Source of the DNA: Acinetobacter pittii ATCC 19004 = CIP 70.29
GTDB lineage: Bacteria; Pseudomonadota; Gammaproteobacteria; Pseudomonadales; Moraxellaceae
NCBI RefSeq assembly: GCF_000369045.1
Contig: NZ_KB849790.1
Location: 627,422-691,421, forward strand
DNA length: 64,000 nt
Reading direction: 5' to 3'
A program made the translations under genes and the position numbers. This document shows, one piece after another, positions 1 through 8,996 of the stretch (positions are counted from its first letter, which is position 1; every line of letters starts with the position of its first letter). Below the pieces are notes generated by a model. It ran no database searches. It was not told where the DNA came from and worked only from the letters and a program-made list of their open reading frames with translations.

Positions 1-96
1 TTACTACAGGGCCGCGATGCCAATACAGGTCAATTTAGACCTTCAATGGCCAGTTTAAGTTATGGTGCGCAAACGGCAAAAACTACAAAAAATTAG
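1..96 (+). CDS. C-terminal end of an unidentified protein
   Basis: An open frame enters from the left edge and stops with TAG at 94-96, giving the last 31 residues of a protein. The tail is polar and ends in Lys-Thr-Thr-Lys-Asn. There is no domain, membrane segment or motif in this short piece that I can assign to a family. It is followed by a large inverted repeat rather than by another gene. It is reported as a partial gene because the frame is open from the edge, but the short length means a chance open frame cannot be excluded. Confidence 0.45.
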   Translation, partial: LLQGRDANTGQFRPSMASLSYGAQTAKTTKN

Positions 97-109
97 TATT
101 TCACTTATT

Positions 110-145
110 TTCTCATGCCTACAATACATGTTGTATGCATGAGAA
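110..145. repeat. Long imperfect palindrome after the first gene
   Basis: Arms of nine bases (TTCTCATGC and GCATGAGAA) are followed inward by one mismatch and a further five pairs (TACAA and TTGTA) around a six-base loop. No T-run follows on either strand, so it is not a textbook intrinsic terminator. It could be a transcript-end hairpin or a regulator site in the 285-base gap before the AraC-type gene. The rest of that gap is AT-rich and I see nothing else in it. Confidence 0.6.
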
Positions 146-381
146 GCCGCTTAATTTCTTGTTTTAGTTCTGCCCTTTTTGCCTATCTCTAATGCATTTT
201 CTGCCTTCTTTTAGTTCGCTACCCAACCTAAAGATATCTTCTTAAAGAATCAAACCTGAAACTTAAAACAGCAATACATAAACCATTATTTTATAAATAG
301 TTTTAACCACACAAAATCATGGACGTAAGCAAAAACTGGTATGGCTTTTGCTTAATATAATAATAGTTAGGAATAAATATC

Positions 382-1428
382 ATGAGACTTGACATGTTAC
401 ATCTCAATCCAGCTCATCTTGTCGATTCAAATATGTGTAATCAAGGTGTATTGTCTGCAGCCGCCTCTGGATTAAGCGAGTTTATTCATCAAAAAGGTGC
501 AGATGTTGATCGTGTTTTAGGAATTAGTGGTATTAATCCTGAACTTCTAATCAGCCCAACGTTGAGCTTACAACTGCCCAATTATTGCAAGGTGCTAGAA
601 CAGGCAGCATTGGTTTCAGGTTGTGATAATTTTGGTTTGCATTATGGTCAACAGTTTCAACCGAAATCCTTAGGGCTCATTGGGTACATTGGTCTTTGTT
701 CAAACACATTAGAGTCTGCACTCATGAACATGACCAATAACTTTTATTTGCATCAGAAAGATACCCTCAATCGAATGGTCGATTTAGGAGATAGTTGGCG
801 CATAGATTATCAGGTTCAACACGGCGCGATTTTAACTCGTCGCCAAGATGCAGAACTGACTATGGGCATGTTTATGAATGTGATCCGTGAAGTGATGGGC
901 CCTCATTATTCACCACGCGCAATTCACTTTGAGCATACTCGACCTGAATTCTGGCAAGAACATAGCAAATTATTTAACGCGCCTGTTTATTTTGATCAAC
1001 CATTTAACTCCATCATCATTTCAAAAAAAGACGTCCAGCATACTATGCCGGGGCGTGATTCTATTTTATTAACAGTGATTCTAGATACGTTGCACCTACT
1101 CAATCGCGCTTCACCAAGTCAATGTCTTGCTGATCAAGTTCGCTCTCACATCCAACTTGAACTCAGTGAAGGTGAACCAAATCTTGAAAAAATCGCTCAT
1201 GATATTGGTTTAACGAGTTGCACCCTTACCCGCCGTTTAAAAAATGAAGGATTGACCTTTACCCATTTAGTCGATCAGGTTCGTTGTGAATTGGCCGAAC
1301 ATTATATTAAGCAGAAAAATATTCCAATTTCAGAAATGGCATTCTTATTAGGTTACTCAGAAGTAAGTGCTTTATCTCGTGCATTTAAACGTTGGTTTGG
1401 TGTTACCCCACGTCAATTAAGACACTAA
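382..1428 (+). CDS. AraC-family transcriptional regulator
   Basis: This 348-residue protein has the layout of the AraC subgroup with an N-terminal arabinose-binding-like sensing domain (roughly residues 30-220) and a C-terminal double helix-turn-helix (about 250-345). The C-terminal signature is visible: a first helix-turn-helix around TSCTLTRRLKNEG and the second with GYSEVSALSRAFKRWFG, ending in TPRQLR. This subgroup commonly regulates amino-acid or lipid catabolism, but the ligand cannot be read from sequence. The gene runs towards a convergent class III aminotransferase; regulation of that neighbour is possible but not shown. The ATG at 382 follows a weak AGGAATA-type ribosome site. A hairpin with a T-run follows the stop. 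Confidence 0.88.
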   Translation: MRLDMLHLNPAHLVDSNMCNQGVLSAAASGLSEFIHQKGADVDRVLGISGINPELLISPTLSLQLPNYCKVLEQAALVSGCDNFGLHYGQQFQPKSLGLIGYIGLCSNTLESALMNMTNNFYLHQKDTLNRMVDLGDSWRIDYQVQHGAILTRRQDAELTMGMFMNVIREVMGPHYSPRAIHFEHTRPEFWQEHSKLFNAPVYFDQPFNSIIISKKDVQHTMPGRDSILLTVILDTLHLLNRASPSQCLADQVRSHIQLELSEGEPNLEKIAHDIGLTSCTLTRRLKNEGLTFTHLVDQVRCELAEHYIKQKNIPISEMAFLLGYSEVSALSRAFKRWFGVTPRQLRH

Positions 1429-1442
1429 AACATCGCAAATAC

Positions 1443-1466
1443 AGGCCTTGAATAAAGGCCTTTTTA
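1443..1466 (+). terminator. Rho-independent terminator of the AraC gene
   Basis: AGGCCTT and AAGGCCT pair around a five-base loop and are followed by a run of T, 15 bases after the AraC-type stop codon. Confidence 0.75.
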
Positions 1467-1520
1467 TTATTTAAGCAAATCGAGATAACTTCTAACGACA
1501 CATAAGATATGAACAATAAA

Positions 1521-1567
1521 ATACCCTTCAAATTAGATTTAACATCCAACTTGAAGGGTATTTTTTA
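1521..1567. terminator. Bidirectional terminator between convergent genes
   Basis: Eleven-base perfect arms (ATACCCTTCAA and TTGAAGGGTAT) with a 19-base loop lie between the convergent AraC and aminotransferase genes. There is a T-run on the right for the plus strand and an A-run on the left that gives T on the minus strand. Confidence 0.7.
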
Positions 1568-1576
1568 TAGAAGGTC

Positions 1577-2917
1577 TTACTTTAATTTTGTTAAGGCTTG
1601 ATCTAAAGCGCCAACTAACCAATCGATATCTTTTGTTTGGAAAGCCAAAGGTGGGCGTAGTTTCAATACGTTGCCATAAGGACCTGCAACTGATGTTAAA
1701 ACTCGATGAGTATTTCTGAGCTCTTCAATAAGGTTCAAAGCCAATGCTTTATTTGGTTCTTTTGTCGCTCTATCTTTAACTAGTTCAAATCCTATAAATA
1801 AACCAGCGCCACGGACATCACCGATCATCTCATGTTTATCCATAAGTTTAGTGAGTTCTTTTAGAAGTAGCCCTCCCACATATTTGCTATGGGTTTGCAA
1901 TTCTTCTTCCTGAATGACTTTAAGTACAGCCTGTGCCGCTGCCATAGAAACAGGATTACCACCAAAGGTATTAAAATATGGAATTTTATCGCTAAAAGCA
2001 GCAAGGACTTCACTCTTGGCTAAAAGCCCTGACACTGGAACACCATTACCCATTGGTTTACCTGTTGTAATTACATCAGGTACAACATTGTGGCGACCAA
2101 AGCCCCAGAAAGAATCGCCAGTGCGCGCGAAACCTGGCTGTACTTCATCGGCAATAAAGATACCGCCATTGGCATGCACAACATCAACCGCTTTTTGTAA
2201 GAACCCAACAGGATTAGGCATGACCCCATCAGAAGAAAATATTGAGTCCGCTAAAAAACCTGCAAACTTAATACCTTTTGCGTTCATATCGTCAATTTGC
2301 TGTTGAATCTGCTGTGCGAACCATTCACCTAAATCATCAGTTTGAATCCGATAATAATCAGGTGCCGGAACTAGGCGAGTTGTAGCATCTAAAGGCTGCT
2401 CAGTTCCCAGTGCTGGAGAGCATCCTGAGGTTAAGCTACTGGTTCCATGATACGACTCTTGAGACACAATGATTCCTGTACCGCCGCTATATTCACGGGC
2501 AATACGAATCGCTAAATCATTCGCTTCCGAACCTGTACACATATACATGGCACGGTCAATTTCATCGGGAGTGGTTTGTAAGAGTTCTTCGGTATAATCC
2601 AAAATATTTTCATGTAAATAACGGGTATGCGTATTGAGCATTTTCATTTGCTCATTTACCGCTTCAATCACCGCAGGATGACAATGACCAATACTGGCAA
2701 CATTGTTGTAAACATCCAGATATTGATGACCTGCTGCATCCCATAAATATTGCCCCTGTCCTTTCACCAGATGCACGGGATTACGATAAAACAAGCGATA
2801 GGATTCACCTAAAATTTTATTTCTTTTATCGGTCAGTTTGCGGGTAGCATGGTCCAGCTCAGCAGCATGTTCTGGACGAAAGCTATTGGTATCCATAATG
2901 GTTGAACGCGTACCCAT
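1577..2917 (-). CDS. Class III pyridoxal-phosphate aminotransferase
   Basis: This 446-residue enzyme has the class III (omega-aminotransferase) fold features. A Gly-Ser-Glu-Ala-Asn motif sits near residue 130, the Asp-Glu-Val-Gln cofactor-binding motif near 258, and the Thr-Thr-Gly-Lys-Pro-Met segment near 285 carries the lysine expected to form the Schiff base with PLP. Class III members transfer amino groups between amines or omega-amino acids and keto acids. The Glu-Val-Gln-Pro-Gly-Phe-Ala-Arg-Thr-Gly form resembles AGXT2/ethanolamine-phosphate-lyase-like members more than GabT or ArgD, so the substrate is unassigned. Two Met codons (residues 1 and 8) could be the start. It is transcribed alone, divergent from mutS and convergent with an AraC-type regulator that might control it. 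Confidence 0.88.
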   Translation of the reverse strand: MGTRSTIMDTNSFRPEHAAELDHATRKLTDKRNKILGESYRLFYRNPVHLVKGQGQYLWDAAGHQYLDVYNNVASIGHCHPAVIEAVNEQMKMLNTHTRYLHENILDYTEELLQTTPDEIDRAMYMCTGSEANDLAIRIAREYSGGTGIIVSQESYHGTSSLTSGCSPALGTEQPLDATTRLVPAPDYYRIQTDDLGEWFAQQIQQQIDDMNAKGIKFAGFLADSIFSSDGVMPNPVGFLQKAVDVVHANGGIFIADEVQPGFARTGDSFWGFGRHNVVPDVITTGKPMGNGVPVSGLLAKSEVLAAFSDKIPYFNTFGGNPVSMAAAQAVLKVIQEEELQTHSKYVGGLLLKELTKLMDKHEMIGDVRGAGLFIGFELVKDRATKEPNKALALNLIEELRNTHRVLTSVAGPYGNVLKLRPPLAFQTKDIDWLVGALDQALTKLK

Positions 2918-3320
2918 GAATGACTCCTCTATTTATATTCAGCATACTTTTGCACAAGACAATGACTGACGTAGGCAATTCATACTCTGATTCAACATAT
3001 TTCAGTATTTGATTGAAGTTACGCAAACCATATTGCTTAAGTATGTTGAAAAAAACTTGACCTCAGACCACTTAAGCCACAATTTGAAGTCAACTTATTG
3101 GTCTTATATTTCAGGGTTTCACTACTCTTTTTTTCAATAACTCAAATTTGTTACCATTACACATCTGGAGTGACTCCAAATCGCTTTATACTATGGATGC
3201 CAATTCTCAAAGTTCATCCAGTTGTGTTCTTTTCTTGAATGACATTCATTTTTAAAAGACTTGAAATTGGTTAGATGACCAAACGTAAAATATTACTGAT
3301 TTTTTAAGGGTTTAATACGC
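2918..3320. promoter_or_regulatory. Divergent promoter region with a TGGAGT palindrome
   Basis: This 403-base gap separates the divergent aminotransferase and mutS genes. It contains a perfect palindrome, TGGAGT-G-ACTCCA, at 3166-3178. A TATACT box at 3187-3192 could be a -10 element reading towards mutS, which would place the palindrome over the -35 region. The rest is AT-rich with no other structure I can defend. Confidence 0.4.
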
Positions 3321-5960
3321 ATGAATAGCGCTGAAATCATGGCTGACTTATCTTCTCACACACCTATGATGCAGCAATATCTCAAAGTTAAAACGGACTA
3401 TCAACATGCGTTGCTGTTCTACCGTATGGGTGACTTTTATGAACTCTTCTTTGAAGATGCTCATTTAGCAGCCAAGCTTTTAGGCATCACATTAACCCAT
3501 CGTGGCAAAGCCAGTGGCCGACCTATTCCAATGGCGGGTGTTCCCTATCATTCAGCCGAAGGTTATTTGGCGCGACTTGTTAAAGCTGGGCGCACGGTAG
3601 CCATTTGCGAGCAAGTTGGAGAAGTAACAGGCAAAGGCCCTGTTGAACGTAAAGTTGTTCGTATTCTGACCCCGGGTACATTAACTGATGATGCATTACT
3701 CAGCAGTTATCAATCATCTAATCTCGTTTCATTGTGCATTCATCAAAACCAGATCGGTTTTGCTTTACTCGACTTAAGTGCAGGCATTTTTAAAGTTCAA
3801 CAACAAGATTACAAGCCAGAACAATTACCTATTGAACTTGCGCGTTTAATGCCAAGTGAGATCTTGATTGATGAAGATTTGGTCGACACCAATATTATCG
3901 AACAAATTAAAAAGCATTTAGATTGCCCTGTTACTAAACGTCCAAATGTAGACTTCAATCTAAATAATGCACAAAAAACCTTATGTGACCAGTTTACGGT
4001 ATCAACCCTTTCAGGTTTTGGTTTAGACCCATTACCTTTAGCCAAAGCTGCTGCCGCTGCGCTTATTCACTATGCAAAAGAAACCCAAAAAACTGCATTA
4101 CCGCATATTCGCTCAATCCAACTTGAACAAAGTACCGACTTTATTGCGCTCGACCCAATTACACGTCGCAACTTAGAAATTATCGAGCCATTATTTGAAC
4201 ACGGAACATCATTATTTCAACTGGTAAATGATTGCCAAACTGCAATGGGTGGCCGTCTATTAAGCCGTACACTCATGCAACCTGTGCGTGATACTGCATT
4301 GCTTGATGCTCGTTTAGATGCGATTGAGCAACTCATTCAGGGATATCACGAAAACCCAGTTCGTTTAGTGCTTAAAGAAATTGGCGATATTGAACGTGTG
4401 CTTAGCCGCGTTGCGCTAGGCAGTGCGCGACCACGTGATTTGGTGCAACTTCGTCATGCATGCGCACAAATTCCAGCTTTAAGAACAGCGTTAACTCCAG
4501 TCATTCAAGCGAAGAAATCTAAATTATTAGTTCAACTAGATGAAGAACTTGGAGACTTCAAAGCGCTTCATCAGCATTTGATGGCAGCTATTGTTGAAAA
4601 CCCACCTGTATTACTTCGTGATGGCAATGTAATTGCAGAAGGATATGATGCTGAGCTTGATGAATTACGCCAAATTCGTGATCATGCAGGTCAATTCTTA
4701 ATTGATCTAGAAATTAAAGAGCGTGAACGTACAGGCATTAATACCCTTAAAATCGGTTATAACCGTGTAAGCGGTTACTACATCGAACTCACTCGTGCTC
4801 AAGCAGAACAAGCACCAGCCGACTATATCCGTCGTCAAACTTTAAAGAATGCTGAACGCTACATTACCCCTGAACTTAAGAGTTTTGAAGATAAGGTCCT
4901 GTCGAGCGAGTCGCGTGCACTCTCTCGTGAAAAAGCATTATTCGAAGCTTTGCTTGAAAACCTGCGCGAAAATATCGCTCACCTACAAATGATGAGCTCG
5001 GCAATTGCTCAAATTGATGTCATTGCAAACTTTGCTCATCAAGCACGTTTAAACAATTGGGCACGCCCTGAATTTACTCCGGAAACGGGCATTAAAATTC
5101 AGGCTGGTCGTCATCCTGTCGTTGAAGCATTAAATAAAGCACCATTTACCCCAAATGATACTTTCCTTGATGCTCAACACCGCATGGCCATTATTACCGG
5201 TCCAAACATGGGCGGTAAATCAACCTTCATGCGCCAAACGGCATTAATCAGTTTACTTGCTTATTGCGGTAGCTATGTTCCGGCTAAAGCCGTCAAACTT
5301 GGTCCAATTGACCGAATTTTTACACGTATTGGTTCAGCCGACGATTTATCTACAGGCAAATCAACCTTTATGGTCGAGATGACTGAAACTTCGCAAATTC
5401 TGCATCATGCCACCAACCAGTCGCTGGTGTTAATGGATGAGGTTGGCCGCGGAACCAGTACCTATGACGGTTTATCTTTAGCATGGGCATGTGTGGTCGA
5501 TTTAACCAAGCGCGTAAAATGTTTATGTTTATTCGCGACTCATTATTTTGAGTTGACCGAACTTGGTAGTGAAGCAGGAATCGATAACTATCATGTCACG
5601 GCGCAAGAACTTAACGGCAATCTGATTTTATTACATAAAGTTCAGCAAGGCCCTGCGAGTCAAAGTCATGGTTTACAGGTCGCAAAATTAGCGGGTATTC
5701 CTGCCAATGTTATTAAAGAAGCGCAGAAGCGTTTACGCATTTTAGAAAAACAGCAGCAGCAACATCTACAAACCAGCTTTCAAAATGATTTGTTTGCTCC
5801 ACCAGATGCAAACTCTGGTTCACAAATCATAGAGAAAGTTGTCGAGATCGAAGTTTCATCCCCTGCTCTAGATTTGCTTAAGCAAATTGAAGTCGATAAC
5901 TTATCGCCTCGTCAGGCGCTTGAACAACTCTACGAGTTAAAAGCTGCACTCAAATCTTAA
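3321..5960 (+). CDS. mutS: DNA mismatch repair protein MutS
   Basis: MutS recognises mispaired and small-loop bases as a dimer and, with ATP, recruits MutL to start methyl-directed repair. The 879-residue length is normal. The mismatch-reading Phe-Tyr-Glu motif is at residues 39-41 (GDFYELF), the Walker [10 protein letters not shown] near 626 and Walker [14 protein letters not shown] near 701. The C-terminal helix-turn-helix dimerisation region is followed by the Q-rich linker and short terminal tail typical of full-length MutS. It is a single gene reading rightwards, with an intercistronic hairpin before a GNAT acetyltransferase that may be cotranscribed. Confidence 0.98.
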   Translation: MNSAEIMADLSSHTPMMQQYLKVKTDYQHALLFYRMGDFYELFFEDAHLAAKLLGITLTHRGKASGRPIPMAGVPYHSAEGYLARLVKAGRTVAICEQVGEVTGKGPVERKVVRILTPGTLTDDALLSSYQSSNLVSLCIHQNQIGFALLDLSAGIFKVQQQDYKPEQLPIELARLMPSEILIDEDLVDTNIIEQIKKHLDCPVTKRPNVDFNLNNAQKTLCDQFTVSTLSGFGLDPLPLAKAAAAALIHYAKETQKTALPHIRSIQLEQSTDFIALDPITRRNLEIIEPLFEHGTSLFQLVNDCQTAMGGRLLSRTLMQPVRDTALLDARLDAIEQLIQGYHENPVRLVLKEIGDIERVLSRVALGSARPRDLVQLRHACAQIPALRTALTPVIQAKKSKLLVQLDEELGDFKALHQHLMAAIVENPPVLLRDGNVIAEGYDAELDELRQIRDHAGQFLIDLEIKERERTGINTLKIGYNRVSGYYIELTRAQAEQAPADYIRRQTLKNAERYITPELKSFEDKVLSSESRALSREKALFEALLENLRENIAHLQMMSSAIAQIDVIANFAHQARLNNWARPEFTPETGIKIQAGRHPVVEALNKAPFTPNDTFLDAQHRMAIITGPNMGGKSTFMRQTALISLLAYCGSYVPAKAVKLGPIDRIFTRIGSADDLSTGKSTFMVEMTETSQILHHATNQSLVLMDEVGRGTSTYDGLSLAWACVVDLTKRVKCLCLFATHYFELTELGSEAGIDNYHVTAQELNGNLILLHKVQQGPASQSHGLQVAKLAGIPANVIKEAQKRLRILEKQQQQHLQTSFQNDLFAPPDANSGSQIIEKVVEIEVSSPALDLLKQIEVDNLSPRQALEQLYELKAALKS

Positions 5961-5972
5961 TAAAGCACTTCC

Positions 5973-6000
5973 GAATAAGCAGGCTTAGGTCTGCTTATTC
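5973..6000 (+). other. Intercistronic hairpin between mutS and GNAT gene
   Basis: Perfect ten-base arms (GAATAAGCAG and CTGCTTATTC) with an eight-base loop lie in the 61-base gap after mutS. No T-run follows, so partial attenuation or transcript processing is more likely than full termination. Confidence 0.55.
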
Positions 6001-6021
6001 ATATCGGAGAATAATATTTAT

Positions 6022-6552
6022 ATGATCTTAAGATCTTTGCAAAGTTCAGAAATTGATCTTATTTGGCAGCAGATTAGCCGCCGTGAATTAATCACTCAAA
6101 ACTACATACAAAAACAGCAACAGTTAGAATTGGTTGATTGTTTTTTTGATGTACAAAATTGGGATTCATATCATTTAGAAAATGACCCACCTAAACTCAA
6201 ACAGCTCTGTGCACAAGGTTCAATATTTGTAGGCGCATTTGACGCCTCTGAAAAACTCGTTGGTGTGAGCGTAGTCTCAAATCAACTTATAGCGGATTAC
6301 CCCCAAGCGAAATTACTCCATTATTTCTATGTCGATGCAAACCAACAAGGTCAAGGCATTGGTTCTAAACTAATGCAAGCCGCAAAAGAGTCCGCCAAAC
6401 AACTCGGTGCAGACCAACTGTATATTTCAGCCACTCCAAGTCGACGCACTGTAGACTTCTATATGAAGCATGGTGCGCAACCGTTAAGTGCTCCAGATCA
6501 ACAACTTTGGCAGCTCGAACCTGAAGATATTCATTTACTATGTAAGCTTTAG
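6022..6552 (+). CDS. GNAT-family N-acetyltransferase
   Basis: The 176-residue protein carries the acetyl-CoA-binding motif A of the GNAT fold. The strand HYFYVDANQQGQGIGSKLMQ near residues 110-130 contains the Gln-x-x-Gly-x-Gly pyrophosphate-binding loop. A C-terminal YISATPSRRTVDFYMKHG segment matches motif B, where the Tyr is often the general acid. The substrate cannot be inferred. It lies 61 bases downstream of mutS on the same strand, separated by a hairpin, so it may depend in part on read-through from mutS. Confidence 0.85.
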   Translation: MILRSLQSSEIDLIWQQISRRELITQNYIQKQQQLELVDCFFDVQNWDSYHLENDPPKLKQLCAQGSIFVGAFDASEKLVGVSVVSNQLIADYPQAKLLHYFYVDANQQGQGIGSKLMQAAKESAKQLGADQLYISATPSRRTVDFYMKHGAQPLSAPDQQLWQLEPEDIHLLCKL

Positions 6553-6896
6553 CTCTAAAAATTTAAGGTTTTCTAAGCAAAAAAGCCGTAAATCAAAATT
6601 TGTAAAACAAAAAATGAAAAGTTAAGGTATTTATTAAAATAGATGCCTTGACTTAAATGACATCTAAAGAATTAAATAAAATAATTTTTAAGTGATTGTT
6701 TTATAAAATATATTATTATTTTAATTTTATAGACACGCAGTTCATAAGACTGAAAGATCTGTTTGATTATCAACGTATTAACTTATCTTCATATGCATGA
6801 ATAAAGAATATCAATAAAAGCAATTGTTTGTTTACCCCTTTTTTGCCTAAAATAAGCTATTCGAAATGAAACCATATTTTTTAGGTAGCTGTCGCC
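6553..6896 (+). promoter_or_regulatory. AT-rich gap with a candidate fdxA promoter
   Basis: This 344-base spacer is very AT-rich. Near its right end TTGTTT (6824-6829) and TAAAAT (6848-6853) are separated by 18 bases and could be the fdxA promoter, with an AGGTAGC ribosome site before the ATG. I see no other gene or structured element in it. Confidence 0.35.
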
Positions 6897-7220
6897 ATGA
6901 CCTTTGTTGTCACTGAAAATTGTATTAAATGTAAATACCAAGATTGCGTAGAAGTTTGTCCTGTAGACTGTTTTTACGAAGGTCCGAATTTCCTAGTGAT
7001 TAATCCGGATGAATGTATTGACTGTGCATTATGTGAACCAGAGTGCCCGGCAAATGCAATTTTCTCTGAAGATGAGTTACCTGAAGGCCAAGAAGTATTT
7101 ATTGAATTAAATGCTGAACTTTCTCAAAAATGGCCTAACATTACTCAAATTGGCGATCAACCAGCTGACCGTGAAGAATGGAACGGCAAACCTGATAAAT
7201 TACAATATCTTGAAAAGTAA
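6897..7220 (+). CDS. fdxA: 7Fe-8S ferredoxin FdxA
   Basis: This 107-residue soluble ferredoxin has the seven-iron FdxA pattern: an N-terminal Cys set ([14 protein letters not shown]) that holds a 3Fe-4S cluster with the last Cys of the second set, and a second CxxCxxCxxxCP set ([12 protein letters not shown], near residues 40-51) for a 4Fe-4S cluster. The acidic C-terminal half is typical of the Azotobacter ferredoxin I type. It carries low-potential electrons; partners are not known from context. It is monocistronic, with its own ribosome site upstream and a strong terminator downstream. Confidence 0.96.
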   Translation: MTFVVTENCIKCKYQDCVEVCPVDCFYEGPNFLVINPDECIDCALCEPECPANAIFSEDELPEGQEVFIELNAELSQKWPNITQIGDQPADREEWNGKPDKLQYLEK

Positions 7221-7224
7221 TTTC

Positions 7225-7255
7225 AAAAAAGATCAGCAACCGCTGATCTTTTTTT
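7225..7255 (+). terminator. fdxA terminator
   Basis: GATCAGC and GCTGATC pair around a four-base loop and are flanked by an A-run and a seven-base T-run. It lies directly after fdxA. Confidence 0.85.
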
Positions 7256-7351
7256 ATACCCTATTCAAACATTTCATTGCAAATTCCTCGTAATTTGTGC
7301 ACTGTTTTGCATTAAAATACCCGCAATATTTATAAGTGCTTAATTTTTCTT

Positions 7352-8074
7352 ATGCGGAAGTTTTTGCAGAGTATGGTGCCCTTATGCATAATCCCAGCGG
7401 TTATGATAGGTTGTGTCAGCTCTCCCCAACACACAACAACAGGCAAAACCTCTCCAAGTGGTAAACGAATCTTTATTCCACAAGAGCGCGTTATTATCGA
7501 GCGCCCAATTCCCCCTAAAGTTGAGCCTGCATCTTATCGAAGTTGGTTAAGTTCTGGTGAAAATTACCAACGTGTTCGTGAGTACGAAAAATTCCTAACC
7601 CGAAATAACGTTGCAGGCATTGTGCCAAGCTTTGAGTTATTACGTTCAGCACGTGATTGGCAAAAATGTGGCCGCTCTGAATATGCTGTACCTAACCGCG
7701 AGCTATGGGGAAATTCTTTATCTACCCTACGCGTATTTAAATATTTAGTAGCAGCAAAAGTTCTCACCGACTTTGAAGTGACCTCGGTTTACCGAGATTT
7801 ACCTTTAAATGAATGTGCAGGCGGTGCAAGCTCATCTAAACATTTATTTAACTCGGCAATCGATTTCCGTATTGGCCCTGAGTTCCCACAAGCTCAAGAT
7901 TATGCATTTATCGAAAATACCAAGTTTAAACTTTGTCAGTTCTGGGCACAGCATGGTCAAAGCTTAAATATGGGTATTGGTCTATATAGTTCAGGTCAAA
8001 TTCATATCGACACTCAAGGCTATCGTACTTGGGGACCTGACCTCACCCGCAACAGTTCAATGTGTAATTTCTAA
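7352..8074 (+). CDS. M15-like D-Ala-D-Ala peptidase lipoprotein
   Basis: The 240-residue protein begins with a lipoprotein signal (hydrophobic core then Met-Ile-Gly-Cys, Cys at about 21), so it should be membrane-anchored in the periplasm. The C-terminal half has the peptidase M15_3 pattern: SVYRDLPLNECAGGASSSKH followed by an Ala-Ile-Asp-Phe motif, and a later His in Ile-His-Ile-Asp. These supply the His-Asp-His zinc set of D,D-carboxypeptidase/endopeptidase relatives such as YcbK. It probably trims peptidoglycan, which is inference from family. It is monocistronic and ends at a strong terminator. Confidence 0.8.
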   Translation: MRKFLQSMVPLCIIPAVMIGCVSSPQHTTTGKTSPSGKRIFIPQERVIIERPIPPKVEPASYRSWLSSGENYQRVREYEKFLTRNNVAGIVPSFELLRSARDWQKCGRSEYAVPNRELWGNSLSTLRVFKYLVAAKVLTDFEVTSVYRDLPLNECAGGASSSKHLFNSAIDFRIGPEFPQAQDYAFIENTKFKLCQFWAQHGQSLNMGIGLYSSGQIHIDTQGYRTWGPDLTRNSSMCNF

Positions 8075-8075
8075 T

Positions 8076-8108
8076 AAAAAACTCCTTTCAACTGAAAGGA
8101 GTTTTTTT
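8076..8108 (+). terminator. Terminator after the M15-like gene
   Basis: ACTCCTTTC and GAAAGGAGT are perfect nine-base arms with a four-base loop, flanked by A- and T-runs, directly after the stop codon. Confidence 0.85.
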
Positions 8109-8205
8109 ATTGTTCATTTCCCAATCAACCAAAATTTCTTGAACCGAAGATTTTTGCACTCTAGGCATAAACGTTTAAAATAGCCCGATCAACATATAGG
8201 TAAAT

Positions 8206-8880
8206 TTGATTATGCAGCAGATGTGGACAGACATTGACCAATATATCGATTCACATTTAATTCCCGAAGACCCGCGACTCGAATATGCATTAAAGAATAC
8301 CGATGAACACGGCTTTTCAAATCATCTTGCAGTAGCACCTAACCAAGGTATGTTCTTGCAGATGCTTATTCAAATGAATAAATGCAAACGAGTTTTAGAA
8401 ATCGGAACCTTTGCTGCATACAGTACCATCTGGTTAGGCCGTGCCTTACCTGAAGACGGTTACTTACTCACCATAGAAGGCCGTGCTACTCATGCCGAAA
8501 TGGCGCAGAAAAATATCGATCATGCCAATCTTCCTGTAAAAGTTGATCTTCGAGCTGGCCGTGCTGCAGATATTCTTTCTGCGATTGATCCTCAATCTAT
8601 CGAGCCTTTTGATTTTATTTTCATTGATGCAGATAAACAGGGTTATCCTGAATATTTAGAATTAAGTCTGAAATTCTCAAGATCAGGTACGATTATCGTA
8701 CTCGACAATGTAATTCGAGCAGGTGATATTTTAAATCCTGACAATAAAAAACCGAGTATTGAAGGTATCCGTGAAATGTTTAAAGCTTTAGAAAATCATC
8801 CGCAAATCTTGTCTTGTACAGCCTTACAAACAGTTGGCTCAAAAGGTCATGATGGCTTCGCAATTGCAATTGTGAAATAA
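8206..8880 (+). CDS. Class I SAM-dependent O-methyltransferase
   Basis: This 224-residue enzyme belongs to the Methyltransf_3 (catechol/caffeoyl-CoA O-methyltransferase-like) family. The SAM-binding motif I LEIGTFAAYSTIWLGRALP is near residues 65-85. The metal-binding Asp set appears in IFIDADKQGYPEY (near 143) and VLDNVIRAG (near 170), which fits a divalent-cation-dependent O-methyltransferase acting on a catechol-like acceptor. Two starts are possible: a TTG at 8206, five bases after an AGG, or an ATG at 8212. It is monocistronic and convergent with a universal stress protein gene. Confidence 0.88.
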   Translation: MIMQQMWTDIDQYIDSHLIPEDPRLEYALKNTDEHGFSNHLAVAPNQGMFLQMLIQMNKCKRVLEIGTFAAYSTIWLGRALPEDGYLLTIEGRATHAEMAQKNIDHANLPVKVDLRAGRAADILSAIDPQSIEPFDFIFIDADKQGYPEYLELSLKFSRSGTIIVLDNVIRAGDILNPDNKKPSIEGIREMFKALENHPQILSCTALQTVGSKGHDGFAIAIVK

Positions 8881-8950
8881 TGGTTAAAAAATCATCTTTT
8901 TTATTTTATTATTTATAATCAAATAATTACTTTTATTACTGTTGCTTTTC

Positions 8951-8987
8951 CATATAGTTATCCACAAGATTTGCGGATAACTATATG
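8951..8987. repeat. Perfect 13-bp inverted repeat containing a DnaA-box match
   Basis: CATATAGTTATCC and GGATAACTATATG are perfect arms around an 11-base loop in the gap between the convergent methyltransferase and stress-protein genes. The left arm and loop read TTATCCACA (8958-8966), an exact DnaA-box consensus. The right arm read in reverse gives TTATCCGCA, one mismatch away. There is no T-run, so a simple intrinsic terminator is unlikely, though a transcript-end hairpin for both genes remains possible. Confidence 0.65.
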
Positions 8988-8996
8988 CAAATCGCA

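Noticed and set aside
1914..2306. A 130-codon rightward frame inside the aminotransferase gene
   Set aside because: It is antisense to a well-conserved enzyme and has no ribosome site or family features; a shadow frame.
8951..8987. A replication origin
   Set aside because: Only two DnaA-box-like sequences are present, with no AT-rich unwinding region, and no dnaA, gidA or rpmH genes nearby.
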